Shown in pieces: positions 24,449 through 33,492 of a stretch of 64,000 nucleotides of DNA. Each line of letters begins with the position of its first letter. The first letter of the stretch is position 1. A program made the translations under genes and the position numbers. The notes under the pieces were generated by a model that was not told where the DNA came from, ran no database searches, and was given only the letters and a program-made list of their open reading frames with translations. The DNA comes from Flavobacteriaceae bacterium GF1. GTDB taxonomy: Bacteria; Bacteroidota; Bacteroidia; Flavobacteriales; Flavobacteriaceae. The stretch spans positions 19,726 through 83,725 of the forward strand of contig WNKP01000019.1 in assembly GCA_009797885.1 (NCBI GenBank). Direction: 5' to 3'.

Positions 24449-26047
24449 CTACTGATTATTGATTTCTTTATATGCAAACCATTTAAAATCCGCATGGTGG
24501 GCATTCATTTCCAAATCCTGGCAGCACATTCCAACAAAGCTCCCCGTGAATGCCGGTCGATAGCGACTTCTGCCATTCCTCACATGATCATCGGACAATA
24601 TGCTGGCATCCAGTACCTGCCCCATGGGCCTAAAATCCATCCCATCCGTACTGTAATGGAATTGCAATTGATCGCGATTCATCTCTCCGCGCAGCACAAT
24701 CGTCCCGTAAGCGGTAATGTCCTCCAACTCGTCCTGAAAGCTCATTTTATAATTATCGGAAGAGATGACGCTCAAAAACTTTTTGGAACCATCGGAATTG
24801 GAGGTTACACAGGCGTAATGGTAATGCCCGGCATTGTAATAAAATACCAGACCGGCCATATGATGGATGTTGGTTGGATGGAATTCAAGTTCCGTGGAAA
24901 CCACTACATGAAAATCCTGGATTCTCCTGGCCAAAAGGCTTTGGTTGTGCAAGGAGGTCAGGGATTCCTTGCCATAGAGCCTCAGAAAGCCCTTTCTTGA
25001 CGTAAGGTCGCACCAGTCCGGCGAAACAGGAATCCGCAAGGATTGAAAATCAATGGGAATGCTGCCATTGTTGAATTCCACCTTTTCCTTCGGATCATCG
25101 AATAGGTGTTCCGTGAGCTTGGGCATGGGAATCCTTTCCCTTGGAATACGTCCCCCACATTTTAGCCACGGCCACCCCGCTCTCCATACCACCTCCTCAA
25201 TGGCAGTTTCCCGACCCAAGGTGCAGTTCCCGTGCGTTGTAAGGGGCCTGCCCACCAAAAAAACGGTATACCAATCCCCGTTTTGGGTCTCCACCAAATC
25301 ACCATGACCGGCTTTTTGAAGTACGTTGTTTTTAGCTTCGGCCGCAGAGATAAAAGGATTTTCGGGATGGAACTCATAAGGCCCAAATATGGAGGTGCTC
25401 CTTCCAATACTCATGGCATGCCCATACTCCGTGCCGCCCTCTGCCAAGACAATATAATAATATGCACCCCTTTTGTACAGATGTGGCCCTTCGGTCAGCC
25501 CTAAATCGGTCCCCTTGGTAATATAGTGCACCTTACCTATCAATCTTTTTTGGATAGGGTCATATTCCTGCATTTCAATCCCACCAAAGAACTTACCGTT
25601 TCGATGGTCGACGAGCATGCTTACATACCATTTTTTTCCATCCGGATCATGAAAAAGGGAACCATCAAAACCTCTGGAAGATAAATAAATGGGCTCGCTC
25701 CATTCCCCTAAGATATCGGTTGTGGTGACCATGTAATTTGGGGTGTCCTTCCATACGCCATCAAAGGATTTTACGTTGGTATAGACCAGATAAAACACGC
25801 CTTTGTCATAGGTCAAACACGGTGCCCAAACCCCACAGGAATCGGGGATGCCCTTCATATTCAATTGTGAAATCCGGTTAAGGGGCCTTGCGACCAGTTT
25901 CCAATTTTTAAGGTCTTTGGAATGGTGGATCTGTACTCCAGGGAACCATTCAAAAGTCGATGTAGCGATGTAATAGTCATCGCCAACCCGGCAAATAGAT
26001 GGATCTGGATTAAACCCTTTTAATATTGGATTTTGTATCGTACTCAT
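24449..26047 (-). CDS. GH43-family beta-xylosidase/alpha-arabinofuranosidase
   Basis: A 532-residue enzyme without an obvious signal peptide. The N-terminal five-bladed propeller carries the family residues: base Asp in KGFNPDPSICRVGDDYYIA, Asp in FDGSLFHDPDGKKWY, and acid Glu in LTEGPHLYKRGAYYYIV; FEWFPGVQIHHSKDLKNW is typical of xylosidases. From about 330 a beta-sandwich domain follows, as in two-domain beta-xylosidases. It should cleave xylo-oligosaccharides after import. Its ATG overlaps the symporter stop by one base (TAATG), so the two are coupled. Confidence 0.88.
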   Translation of the reverse strand: MSTIQNPILKGFNPDPSICRVGDDYYIATSTFEWFPGVQIHHSKDLKNWKLVARPLNRISQLNMKGIPDSCGVWAPCLTYDKGVFYLVYTNVKSFDGVWKDTPNYMVTTTDILGEWSEPIYLSSRGFDGSLFHDPDGKKWYVSMLVDHRNGKFFGGIEMQEYDPIQKRLIGKVHYITKGTDLGLTEGPHLYKRGAYYYIVLAEGGTEYGHAMSIGRSTSIFGPYEFHPENPFISAAEAKNNVLQKAGHGDLVETQNGDWYTVFLVGRPLTTHGNCTLGRETAIEEVVWRAGWPWLKCGGRIPRERIPMPKLTEHLFDDPKEKVEFNNGSIPIDFQSLRIPVSPDWCDLTSRKGFLRLYGKESLTSLHNQSLLARRIQDFHVVVSTELEFHPTNIHHMAGLVFYYNAGHYHYACVTSNSDGSKKFLSVISSDNYKMSFQDELEDITAYGTIVLRGEMNRDQLQFHYSTDGMDFRPMGQVLDASILSDDHVRNGRSRYRPAFTGSFVGMCCQDLEMNAHHADFKWFAYKEINNQ

Positions 26048-27597
26048 TATCGTATCAATTCAGCTTCAAGTTCTTCCAAGGACTTTCCTTTGGTCTCCGG
26101 CAATATTTTCATCAGGATGAAAAAACCGATAAGTGCGGTTACTCCAAAAATCATAAAGGTCTTCGCGTTACCAAGATTGGCCAGTTCCCAAGGAAAAATT
26201 TGTGTGACCAACCAACTTGAAAAACCATTTAAAAATCCAATACACCCAATGAGGAGCCCGCGATAGCGATTGGGAAACAATTCTGACAGCATTACCCACA
26301 TAACGGGGCCCAATGAAAAAGCAAAACAAGCAACAAAGCCCAAAATCCCAATCAATATCAGGATTGGATTCATGTTGGTGGCGACTTCAAGAAGGACGCT
26401 CTCATTTTTTGCATAGACCTCCGTCCCAAGGGCTTGCTGCATCTCATTTTTAAAATCAATATCCTTATCGTATACCTTGTCCATATAAACCTCCAGTTTT
26501 TGTTGAAGGGAACTATCCAACACAGCTATCTTTTCACTGCTTAACTGGTAAGTTGCTTTACTAAAACCGTATCCACACAACAACATGCTTACGGCAATAC
26601 CGGCCAGTCCAATGAGGAACAAAGGGCGCCTACCCAATCTATCAATAAGAAAAAGTGCAACTATGGTAAAGGCCACGGTGGTAAAGCTTAACAACACCCC
26701 GGATAAAAAGGCTGCATTGGTGCCAATACCCGTTTGTTGGAAGATGGATGTAGCGTAGTAGTATACCGCATTGATTCCCGTAATCTGCTGGATGATCCCG
26801 ATAACTATTCCTACCGTAAGGACATACCTTAATGACTTATGGAACAAGTCCTTTATACTGATTTTGTCCTGACTTTTTCTGGATGCCTCCAGACTTTCCA
26901 AAATGGATTTGGCCTCGTCCTTTCCCTGTTGATTGCCATGTAGGGAAATCAGAACCCCACGGGCTTCCTCGTCCTTTTTTGTTATAAAGAGCCAACGCGG
27001 GCTCCTGGGCACAAAAAGCAATAGCACGAAGTATGAAATTGCGGGAATACACTCGACACCCAACATCCACCGCCAAACATTTTCTTTGGTCAAAAAGGAA
27101 CTCATTCCAGACGTATAGGCCTCGTTGAAATAATAGTTGCTCAAAAAAGCCGCAAAAAAGCCCAGGACAATGTTCAATTGCTGGATGGAAACCAATTTGC
27201 CCCTTGACTTGGCCGTGGAAACTTCGGCGATATACACCGGGGCAATAATGAGCGCGGCTCCAAATGCCACACCACCGATCATTCGTGCAATCCAAAGCAT
27301 TTGATAGTCGATGGCATAGGCAGACATAAAAGCTGAAAACGCATATAAAAATGCAACGATCAATAACATTTTCTTCCGCCCAACCACGTCGCTTATCCTT
27401 CCGGAAATGAGCATGGCAAACATGGCCGCAAACAAAGGCGAACTGGGAACCCAACCCTGCTGCGTGGTGTTGAGGTTGAACTCAGGGGTCACAAAGTTCA
27501 TTACCCCTGAAATAATGGCCGCATCAAACCCATAAAGGAATCCGCCCAAGGAAACCACCAATGCCAAAAACCAAGTTTTTTTAGAAGCGTTTTTCAT
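26047..27597 (-). CDS. MFS sugar/H+ symporter, XylE-like
   Basis: The start is placed at ATG 27597 (MKNASKKTWFLALVVSLGGF); an in-frame ATG at 27618 would add seven residues. Twelve membrane helices and sugar-porter motifs are visible: GRISDVVGRKKML, PVYIAEVSTAKSRGKLVS, PRSPRWLF, DRLGRRPLFLIG, FPNRYRGLLIG and the terminal PETKGKSLEELE. A soluble insert of about 60 residues lies between helices 9 and 10. Position between xylA and the GH43 gene makes xylose or xylo-oligosaccharide the likely substrate. Confidence 0.92.
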   Translation of the reverse strand: MKNASKKTWFLALVVSLGGFLYGFDAAIISGVMNFVTPEFNLNTTQQGWVPSSPLFAAMFAMLISGRISDVVGRKKMLLIVAFLYAFSAFMSAYAIDYQMLWIARMIGGVAFGAALIIAPVYIAEVSTAKSRGKLVSIQQLNIVLGFFAAFLSNYYFNEAYTSGMSSFLTKENVWRWMLGVECIPAISYFVLLLFVPRSPRWLFITKKDEEARGVLISLHGNQQGKDEAKSILESLEASRKSQDKISIKDLFHKSLRYVLTVGIVIGIIQQITGINAVYYYATSIFQQTGIGTNAAFLSGVLLSFTTVAFTIVALFLIDRLGRRPLFLIGLAGIAVSMLLCGYGFSKATYQLSSEKIAVLDSSLQQKLEVYMDKVYDKDIDFKNEMQQALGTEVYAKNESVLLEVATNMNPILILIGILGFVACFAFSLGPVMWVMLSELFPNRYRGLLIGCIGFLNGFSSWLVTQIFPWELANLGNAKTFMIFGVTALIGFFILMKILPETKGKSLEELEAELIR

Positions 27598-27665
27598 GTG
27601 TTTAAAATTTTTAATCACTTATAAATAAGATATTTAAAAATTCATGTTTGTTTCATAGTTGGAAT

Positions 27666-27678
27666 GTTATCGGATAAC
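27666..27678. promoter_or_regulatory. 13-bp palindrome upstream of the symporter gene
   Basis: GTTATCGGATAAC has 6-bp perfect arms around a single G. It sits about 70 bp upstream of the symporter ATG in the 195-bp gap after xylA. It may be an operator for a separate promoter; no protein can be assigned. Confidence 0.35.
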
Positions 27679-27792
27679 GTATGCCAATAATCCCGCTATC
27701 CATTGTGGACGGGCTTTGGCAGCTCCTTGCGTCCAAATGGTCACCCAAGACCCACCTATTTGCTGTTTCCCAATTGGATTCCATGAATTGTC

Positions 27793-29118
27793 CTAGCAAT
27801 ATTGATTTAAAATATTTTCAAACAACTCCTGCTTTCCACTGATTTGTTCCGGCGCTCCCGCCACTTTAGTATACTCATATAAATCGTTCAAGGACAGGGC
27901 ATCGCGCACAAAATCCAATCCTTTGCCCGAGGTAAACGAGGCATAACGTTTCTCCAGCAATACTTCGTAGTTCGATTTTTTGATTAAGGCATCGGCAATT
28001 AATAGTCCCCTGGCGAAAGTGTCCGCCCCGCCAATATGTGCTAGAAAGATATCCTCCAAATCGGTGGAATTTCTACGGGTCTTTGCATCAAAATTGATTC
28101 CTCCCCCTTGTAGGCCACCCGCTTTTAAGAACACGAGCATGGCCTCGGCCGTTTCCATGAAATTGTTCGGAAACTGGTCCGTATCCCATCCATTCTGGTA
28201 ATCACCGCGGTTCGCGTCTATGCTGCCCAGCATACCCGCATTCGCAGCAACCTGCAGTTCATGCTGAAAGGTGTGTTGCGCCAGGGTGGCATGATTTACC
28301 TCGATGTTCAATTTAAAATCATTTTCCAGGCCGTATTCACGAATCGAATTTATGGAGGTCGCCGCATCAAAATCATATTGGTGCTTTGTGGGTTCCATGG
28401 GTTTGGGTTCAATAAAGAAGGTCCCCTTAAAACCTTGGCTCCTGGCATAGTCCTTTGCCATGTTCAAAAAGCGGCCAATATTTTCCTGTTCCAATTTCAT
28501 ATTCGTGTTCAAAAGGGACATATAACCTTCACGGCCGCCCCAGAACACATAGTTTTCACCATTGAGGGCTATGGTGGCATCCAAGGCAATTTTGACCTGT
28601 GCCCCGGCGTGGGCCACTACATTAAAATCGGGATTTGACGCCGCCCCGTTCATATACCGCGGGTTGGAAAAGCAATTGGCGGTTCCCCAAAGCAGTTTTA
28701 CCCCGGAAGCAGCTTGTTTTTGCTTAAGATAATCGACAATCTTGTGGATTCGTTTCTCGGATTCCGCCAAGGTCCCGGCTTCATCCACCAAATCAAAGTC
28801 ATGAAAACAATAATAACCAAAACCCATTTTAGTGGCGAATTCAAAAGCGGCATCGGCCTTGTCCCTGGCCGCTTCCATCGGGTCTGATGAGGTGGCCCAG
28901 GGAAATTGCTTTGTCCCCGGACCAAAGGGATCGGCTCCCGTTCCACAGAGGGTATGCCAATAGGCCATGGCAAATTTAAAATGCTCCCTCATGGTCTTAC
29001 CCGCCACTTTTTGTTCCGGATTGTAAAACTTAAAGGCCATTGGATTGTCCGAATCCCTGCCTTCATAGGTGATCTTACCGATTCCCTTAAAAAATTCCTT
29101 TTCTCCTAAAAGTACCAT
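27793..29118 (-). CDS. xylA: Xylose isomerase
   Basis: A 441-residue cytoplasmic enzyme converting D-xylose to D-xylulose. Family blocks are present: [15 protein letters not shown], catalytic His in [62 protein letters not shown], and metal ligands in [15 protein letters not shown] and [17 protein letters not shown]. Length and motifs match the longer class II form. It lies 9 bp after xylB, so they form one transcription unit feeding the pentose phosphate pathway. Confidence 0.97.
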   Translation of the reverse strand: MVLLGEKEFFKGIGKITYEGRDSDNPMAFKFYNPEQKVAGKTMREHFKFAMAYWHTLCGTGADPFGPGTKQFPWATSSDPMEAARDKADAAFEFATKMGFGYYCFHDFDLVDEAGTLAESEKRIHKIVDYLKQKQAASGVKLLWGTANCFSNPRYMNGAASNPDFNVVAHAGAQVKIALDATIALNGENYVFWGGREGYMSLLNTNMKLEQENIGRFLNMAKDYARSQGFKGTFFIEPKPMEPTKHQYDFDAATSINSIREYGLENDFKLNIEVNHATLAQHTFQHELQVAANAGMLGSIDANRGDYQNGWDTDQFPNNFMETAEAMLVFLKAGGLQGGGINFDAKTRRNSTDLEDIFLAHIGGADTFARGLLIADALIKKSNYEVLLEKRYASFTSGKGLDFVRDALSLNDLYEYTKVAGAPEQISGKQELFENILNQYC

Positions 29119-29127
29119 CTTTAAATA

Positions 29128-30609
29128 CTAGTTATCTATGATTAATTCGAGTTCTTTTTTCCAGTTTTCATATGCGCTTTGATAGGGAGTTTTGTCCTTA
29201 AAGGGCATAAAGGTCATGACATGGTCGTTTTTCATGTACGATTCAAATTCCGAATGATTTCCATTGGCCAGGATACACGCCCTGGCCGCTCCCACGGCAC
29301 CCGTGGTATTGTAGATTTCGATTTCTTTCCCGATTAAGGTAGCTATGGTGTTCGCAAAAATTTCGGAACGGAACAGATTGTCGTTTCCAGCACGAATGCA
29401 CTTGGTGGCAATGCCATCCCTTTTCATGATCTCAATACCGTAGACGAACGAAAAGGCAATGCCCTCCAACGCTGCCCTGCACAGCTGTGCCTTGGAATGC
29501 CTGTTGAGGTCCACATTCACAAGGCGTGTTCCCACATCTTTGTTCCCCAACATTCGTTCGGCACCATTTCCGAGGGGAATCAGGCAAACCCCGTCCGATC
29601 CCACCTCCACTTCAGCGGCCAATTGGTTCATTTCTTCATAGGACGCTACCGAAAGATTGTTCATCAACCAACGGTATTGAATACCGGCACCATTGATGCA
29701 GAGGAGTTTTCCGATGTTGTGCACACCGTCTTTTTTATAGTTCACATGTGCAAAATTGTTCACCCTTTCGTACTCCTTAACCGCAAGATTGTCGGTCACT
29801 GCGTAAACTACCCCGGAGGTTCCCCCGGTAGCGGCCACTTCACCGGGATGGAAAACATTGAGTGAAAGTGCGTTGTTGGGTTGATCCCCGGCCCGGTATA
29901 GTATTGGGGTCCCTTCCCGTAGTCCGCTTTCCAGGGCACCTTCTTTGGAGACCGTGGACTGCTGTGAAAAGGTTTCCACGACTTCGGGGAGGAGCGCCCG
30001 GTCAATTTGGAAGTACTCCAACACTTGGGAGGAGACTTTTTTGGCCTTAAAATCCCATAGGATCGCTTCGGAAAGACCTGGGACGGTGGTGTTCATGGTT
30101 CCCGACAGGCAATAGGCAATATAATCCCCCGGTAACATGAATTTATGGATCTTGGCGAAGGTTTCAGGTTCGTTTTCCTGGACCCACTTGAGTTTGGACA
30201 GGGTAAAATTTGCTGGGGAATTCAAGAGATGATTTTTGCAATAGTCTTCCCCTATTCCCTGGAATGCCCTATTTCCAATGTCCACTGCCCTGCTATCGCA
30301 CCAAATAATGGATTTACGCAAAGGTTCGCCCTGGGTATCCACGACCACCAATCCGTGCATTTGATAAGAGATTCCAATACCGACAATATCGTTTTTGGAA
30401 ATGGTGTGGGCCTTTTTAATTTTTTTGATGCCCCGGCAGACACAGGCCCACCAATCCTGTGGTTTTTGTTCCGCCCAGCCCTTTTGGGGGGCATACATGG
30501 ACATTTCCTCCTCGGGTTCAAGAACCACTCCAATGCATTTTCCCGTATCCTGCTCCACAAGGGCTACCTTGACCGACGAACTGCCTATGTCCAATCCTAT
30601 AAAATACAT
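29128..30609 (-). CDS. xylB: Xylulokinase
   Basis: A 493-residue FGGY-family kinase that phosphorylates D-xylulose. The N-terminal ATPase fold starts FIGLDIGSSSVKVALVE; GWAEQKPQDWW, VGIGISYQMHGLVVVD, SEAILWDFKAKKVS, GDQPNNALSLNVFHPGEVAATGGTSG (read in parts) and GGTSG/ALEGIAFSF blocks follow. It precedes xylA by 9 bp and follows the GH16 gene by 134 bp. Confidence 0.95.
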   Translation of the reverse strand: MYFIGLDIGSSSVKVALVEQDTGKCIGVVLEPEEEMSMYAPQKGWAEQKPQDWWACVCRGIKKIKKAHTISKNDIVGIGISYQMHGLVVVDTQGEPLRKSIIWCDSRAVDIGNRAFQGIGEDYCKNHLLNSPANFTLSKLKWVQENEPETFAKIHKFMLPGDYIAYCLSGTMNTTVPGLSEAILWDFKAKKVSSQVLEYFQIDRALLPEVVETFSQQSTVSKEGALESGLREGTPILYRAGDQPNNALSLNVFHPGEVAATGGTSGVVYAVTDNLAVKEYERVNNFAHVNYKKDGVHNIGKLLCINGAGIQYRWLMNNLSVASYEEMNQLAAEVEVGSDGVCLIPLGNGAERMLGNKDVGTRLVNVDLNRHSKAQLCRAALEGIAFSFVYGIEIMKRDGIATKCIRAGNDNLFRSEIFANTIATLIGKEIEIYNTTGAVGAARACILANGNHSEFESYMKNDHVMTFMPFKDKTPYQSAYENWKKELELIIDN

Positions 30610-30743
30610 TCCTATGGGTTATCTGTTTTGGATCGGCAGCTATTATCCCAGCCAATCCTATTACTCATTTTCAATCCTTTTTTTAGGCCTTTGTCAATTA
30701 TATTGGTTGCTCCGACCCATTTAGTAATGTCCATTCCCTTTTC

Positions 30744-31718
30744 TTAATCCTTTTGAAAAACCCTGACATAGTCTATGATCAACGAATCGGGAAAATCAGC
30801 AGGGGAGGGGGATGCACTGGGCAAATTACCTCCCACGGACAGGGCAAAAACAAAATAGAACGCATCATTAAATGGATAGGGCTGCCCATTGCCCGCTGTT
30901 GTTTCGGGCGATAGGGAATGATAAGCAATATCATTGACCAACCAGGTGATACGATCTTCCTCCCATACAATGGAAAAAACATAGTATGCCTCATCAAAGG
31001 CAACCCCATTCAACGAGGAAAAGTCAACGGAATCAAAATAATGGTTTGCTGGAAAATCCGTCCCATAGTGTGCCGTTCCCAAAATGTTATTGGCGTCTTC
31101 CCCCAGGTACTCCATAATGTCAATTTCCCCACCACTGGGCCAGTAGGCATCGGGATTTGTAATCGTATACTCCTTGTTAAGCATAAAAAGCGCTACCCAA
31201 GTCCCAGGCGCCGAAGGCATACTCGCTCGAATATCCACCCGTCCAAACTGAAATTCAAAGGAATCATCCGTATGTATTCTGGATGAGGTATAGTTTTTTC
31301 CCGAGGCGAATTGATCGATCGCCGTAATGATAAGATTTCCCTGTTCCAAATGGATGTTATCGGAAGTATTGGTGAAATACTGCTCTTCATTGTTTCCCCA
31401 GTTGCATAAACCAGGACATCCATCGCCCAAATGAAAGTCCCACTTGGCCGTATCCAGTCCATTTCCATCAAATTCATCGGACCATATCAATGTATGACCG
31501 GAGTATTCCATAGGTGTCGAATATCCTGTGGTCGGAATCCCAACGGGTTCCAGGGGTTCACATGCCTGGGAACAGCTTCCCCCACAGTCCACACCGGTCT
31601 CATCGCCATTCTGGACGTTATCAAAACAGGAAGCCTCCAGAACTATCGGTTCCGTGGACCCATTGGATGAACACTGTACGAATACAAGCCAGATAAAAAA
31701 ATAGGTCAACCTGTTCAA
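30744..31718 (-). CDS. GH16-family lipoprotein, laminarinase-like
   Basis: A 324-residue protein with a lipobox (LVFVQCSSN). Residues 31-53 carry a Cys-rich linker motif (NGDETGVDCGGSC). The GH16 jelly roll begins at about 75 (LIWSDEFDGNGLDTAKWDF), with catalytic residues Glu198, Asp200 and Glu203 in GGEIDIMEYLG. These motifs fit beta-1,3(4)-glucanases. It is separated from the upstream surface-lipoprotein gene by a strong terminator, so it needs its own promoter or read-through. Its role beside xylose genes suggests a substrate containing beta-1,3 links. Confidence 0.88.
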   Translation of the reverse strand: MNRLTYFFIWLVFVQCSSNGSTEPIVLEASCFDNVQNGDETGVDCGGSCSQACEPLEPVGIPTTGYSTPMEYSGHTLIWSDEFDGNGLDTAKWDFHLGDGCPGLCNWGNNEEQYFTNTSDNIHLEQGNLIITAIDQFASGKNYTSSRIHTDDSFEFQFGRVDIRASMPSAPGTWVALFMLNKEYTITNPDAYWPSGGEIDIMEYLGEDANNILGTAHYGTDFPANHYFDSVDFSSLNGVAFDEAYYVFSIVWEEDRITWLVNDIAYHSLSPETTAGNGQPYPFNDAFYFVFALSVGGNLPSASPSPADFPDSLIIDYVRVFQKD

Positions 31719-31770
31719 ATTATAGGTTTTTTATGATTTATAGGAATTGCCATCTTCCCGTGGAATACGT

Positions 31771-31818
31771 TTTCAAAAATTAAGGAGAAGCATATCAAAA
31801 GGTGTCTTCTCCTTAATT
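31771..31818 (-). terminator. Strong intrinsic terminator after the SusCD-lipoprotein genes
   Basis: AATTAAGGAGAAG (31778-31790) and CTTCTCCTTAATT (31806-31818) are perfect 13-bp arms with a 15-nt loop. On the minus strand the stem is followed by TTTTTG. It lies about 100 bp after the stop of the surface lipoprotein gene and would separate it from GH16-xylBA. Confidence 0.82.
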
Positions 31819-31921
31819 CCAAAGAAAAATTAACTAACTTAAAACTACATTGTCCTATCCAGTTTTTCCTGTGGGCGATTACTGGATTATTTTGTTCTTT
31901 ACAAAGGCCTGCCACAATCCC

Positions 31922-33373
31922 CTAGTCCATTATTGGTACAAAGTCCCGGATGTAAAACTCGCCTTGCTCCACATGGCCAAAACCACCAAGCCGTAAGGTG
32001 TAATTGTCATAGGTATCGTTATCGGGGAGCAGTGTGGTGCCGTCCGCAGCTGATAATGCCGTGGTACCATCAAATTCTACGGTTACCCAGCTATCAAAAT
32101 CCGAAGGGTCTATCGTGACCGCAATAATGGTCCATCGCTGAAAGAAATTACCATCGACATTATCATGTAAGATCAATTCTACCAAAGGTTCCAGGTTTCC
32201 GGAAAAATCGTTGGTCGAAGGAATGTACACATCCAACCTGAATTTATGGTACACGGAAAAGTCGATGGTTTCCGGTTGCCGTTGGAACTTAAAGTCCTCA
32301 AAGCCGCCGAAGGGTCCATTTTCCGGCCTAAGGATACGGGTCACGGCATCGGTACTTCCCGCGGGATCGGAAACCCGATAGGTGGGAACCACGCCTTGTT
32401 GTTCGGTTGGACGCGGTAACAGATGAAGCCCGGAGTCGGCATCGCCGGTCTCAAAGGTATAGAAGAAAGGCAGTCCCGAACCGGACAGTGCATCCGCCCT
32501 GGGTGTTCCCTCGGCAATAAAGGAGGTGACGGCCTGCAGATCACGAACAAAAAATTCCCCGGCTTCCGTATGGCCGCTACCCCCAAAGCGCAAGGTGATA
32601 TTATCGTAGGTGGCGTTATCACTTAAAGGAGTACCGTCATTGGCCGAAACGGAATTGGTCCCATCGAACCGCAGGGTAACCCAGGAATCGAAATCGGATT
32701 CCTCTACGGTCAGGGGTAAAATCGTCCACCGTTGAAAAAAGTTCCCATCGATATTATCGTGAAGGATAACTTCAACCAGGGGCTCCAGGTTTCCTGAAAA
32801 ATCATTGCTGGAAGGAATGTATACCTCCATGGTAAACTTGTTGTAGGAAGAAAAATCGATAGGGCCCGGTTGTGGTTGGAACTTAAAGTCCTCAAAGCCA
32901 CCAAAGGGGCCGTTTTCCGGTCTTAGGATCTGTCCTACCAATCCGTCCCCTCCGGCTGGATCCGCAGCTCCCAAATTGAAGGTAACGCCTTGAGCATCCT
33001 GGGGCAAGGGAAGCAGGTTCCTGCCCGACGAAGCGTCGTTTGCTTCAAACGTAAAAAAATACGGCGAGGTGGTGTTTTGCAATTCGTCGGCCCTGGGCGT
33101 GGGAATACAAGCCTCGCAAGGGCCACCACAATCAATCCCTTCTTCCCCTTGATTTTGTATACCATCGCTACATGAAGGACAGGCCACCCCTGAGCCCCCA
33201 CCACAATCAATCCCTTCTTCGTCCAGGTTTTGAATGCCGTCGACATAGGATGGTAAAACGTTGTCCAAATCGTCAAAAAACTTTTCTTCCTCACAAGAAA
33301 TGAAGGTAATGAGGGTCAAAATTGCCAATAGCCAGCCCTGCAGTGTCCGTATGGTGTTCGTATTTGTTTTCAT
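31922..33373 (-). CDS. Surface glycan-binding-type lipoprotein with duplicated domain
   Basis: A 483-residue lipoprotein (lipobox LITFISCEE). Residues 45-88 hold two copies of a Cys motif (DGIQN, then EGIDCGG). Residues 92-283 and 290-483 are two copies of one domain of about 190 residues, each with a YFFTFE-type start, ILRPENGPFGGFEDFKFQ, a VYIPS-NDFSGNLEPLVE strand pair and HDN-DGNFFQRWTI. They look like carbohydrate-binding beta-sandwiches; no named CBM family is recognised. It follows SusC and SusD directly, the usual place of a surface glycan-binding protein. Confidence 0.75.
   Translation of the reverse strand: MKTNTNTIRTLQGWLLAILTLITFISCEEEKFFDDLDNVLPSYVDGIQNLDEEGIDCGGGSGVACPSCSDGIQNQGEEGIDCGGPCEACIPTPRADELQNTTSPYFFTFEANDASSGRNLLPLPQDAQGVTFNLGAADPAGGDGLVGQILRPENGPFGGFEDFKFQPQPGPIDFSSYNKFTMEVYIPSSNDFSGNLEPLVEVILHDNIDGNFFQRWTILPLTVEESDFDSWVTLRFDGTNSVSANDGTPLSDNATYDNITLRFGGSGHTEAGEFFVRDLQAVTSFIAEGTPRADALSGSGLPFFYTFETGDADSGLHLLPRPTEQQGVVPTYRVSDPAGSTDAVTRILRPENGPFGGFEDFKFQRQPETIDFSVYHKFRLDVYIPSTNDFSGNLEPLVELILHDNVDGNFFQRWTIIAVTIDPSDFDSWVTVEFDGTTALSAADGTTLLPDNDTYDNYTLRLGGFGHVEQGEFYIRDFVPIMD
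31925..32506 (-). repeat. Domain repeat copy 2 within the surface lipoprotein
   Basis: Codes for residues 290-483. The stretch from the RPENGPFGGFEDFKFQ block to the GNFFQRWTI block is almost identical to copy 1 in protein and very similar in DNA, indicating a fairly recent or homogenised duplication. Confidence 0.8.
32525..33100 (-). repeat. Domain repeat copy 1 within the surface lipoprotein
   Basis: Codes for residues 92-283 and matches copy 2 over its full length; the two are joined by only a few residues (FIAEGT). Confidence 0.8.
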
Positions 33374-33492
33374 CTGTTACTATTTATTGTTTCTTAACGG
33401 TCAGATGGAATTCGCGAGTTAACATTCCGTTGCGTATCAATGTCATCGCAATGGCTCGTTTCATGTATCCTTTCCTGTTTTTGGTCCTCATA

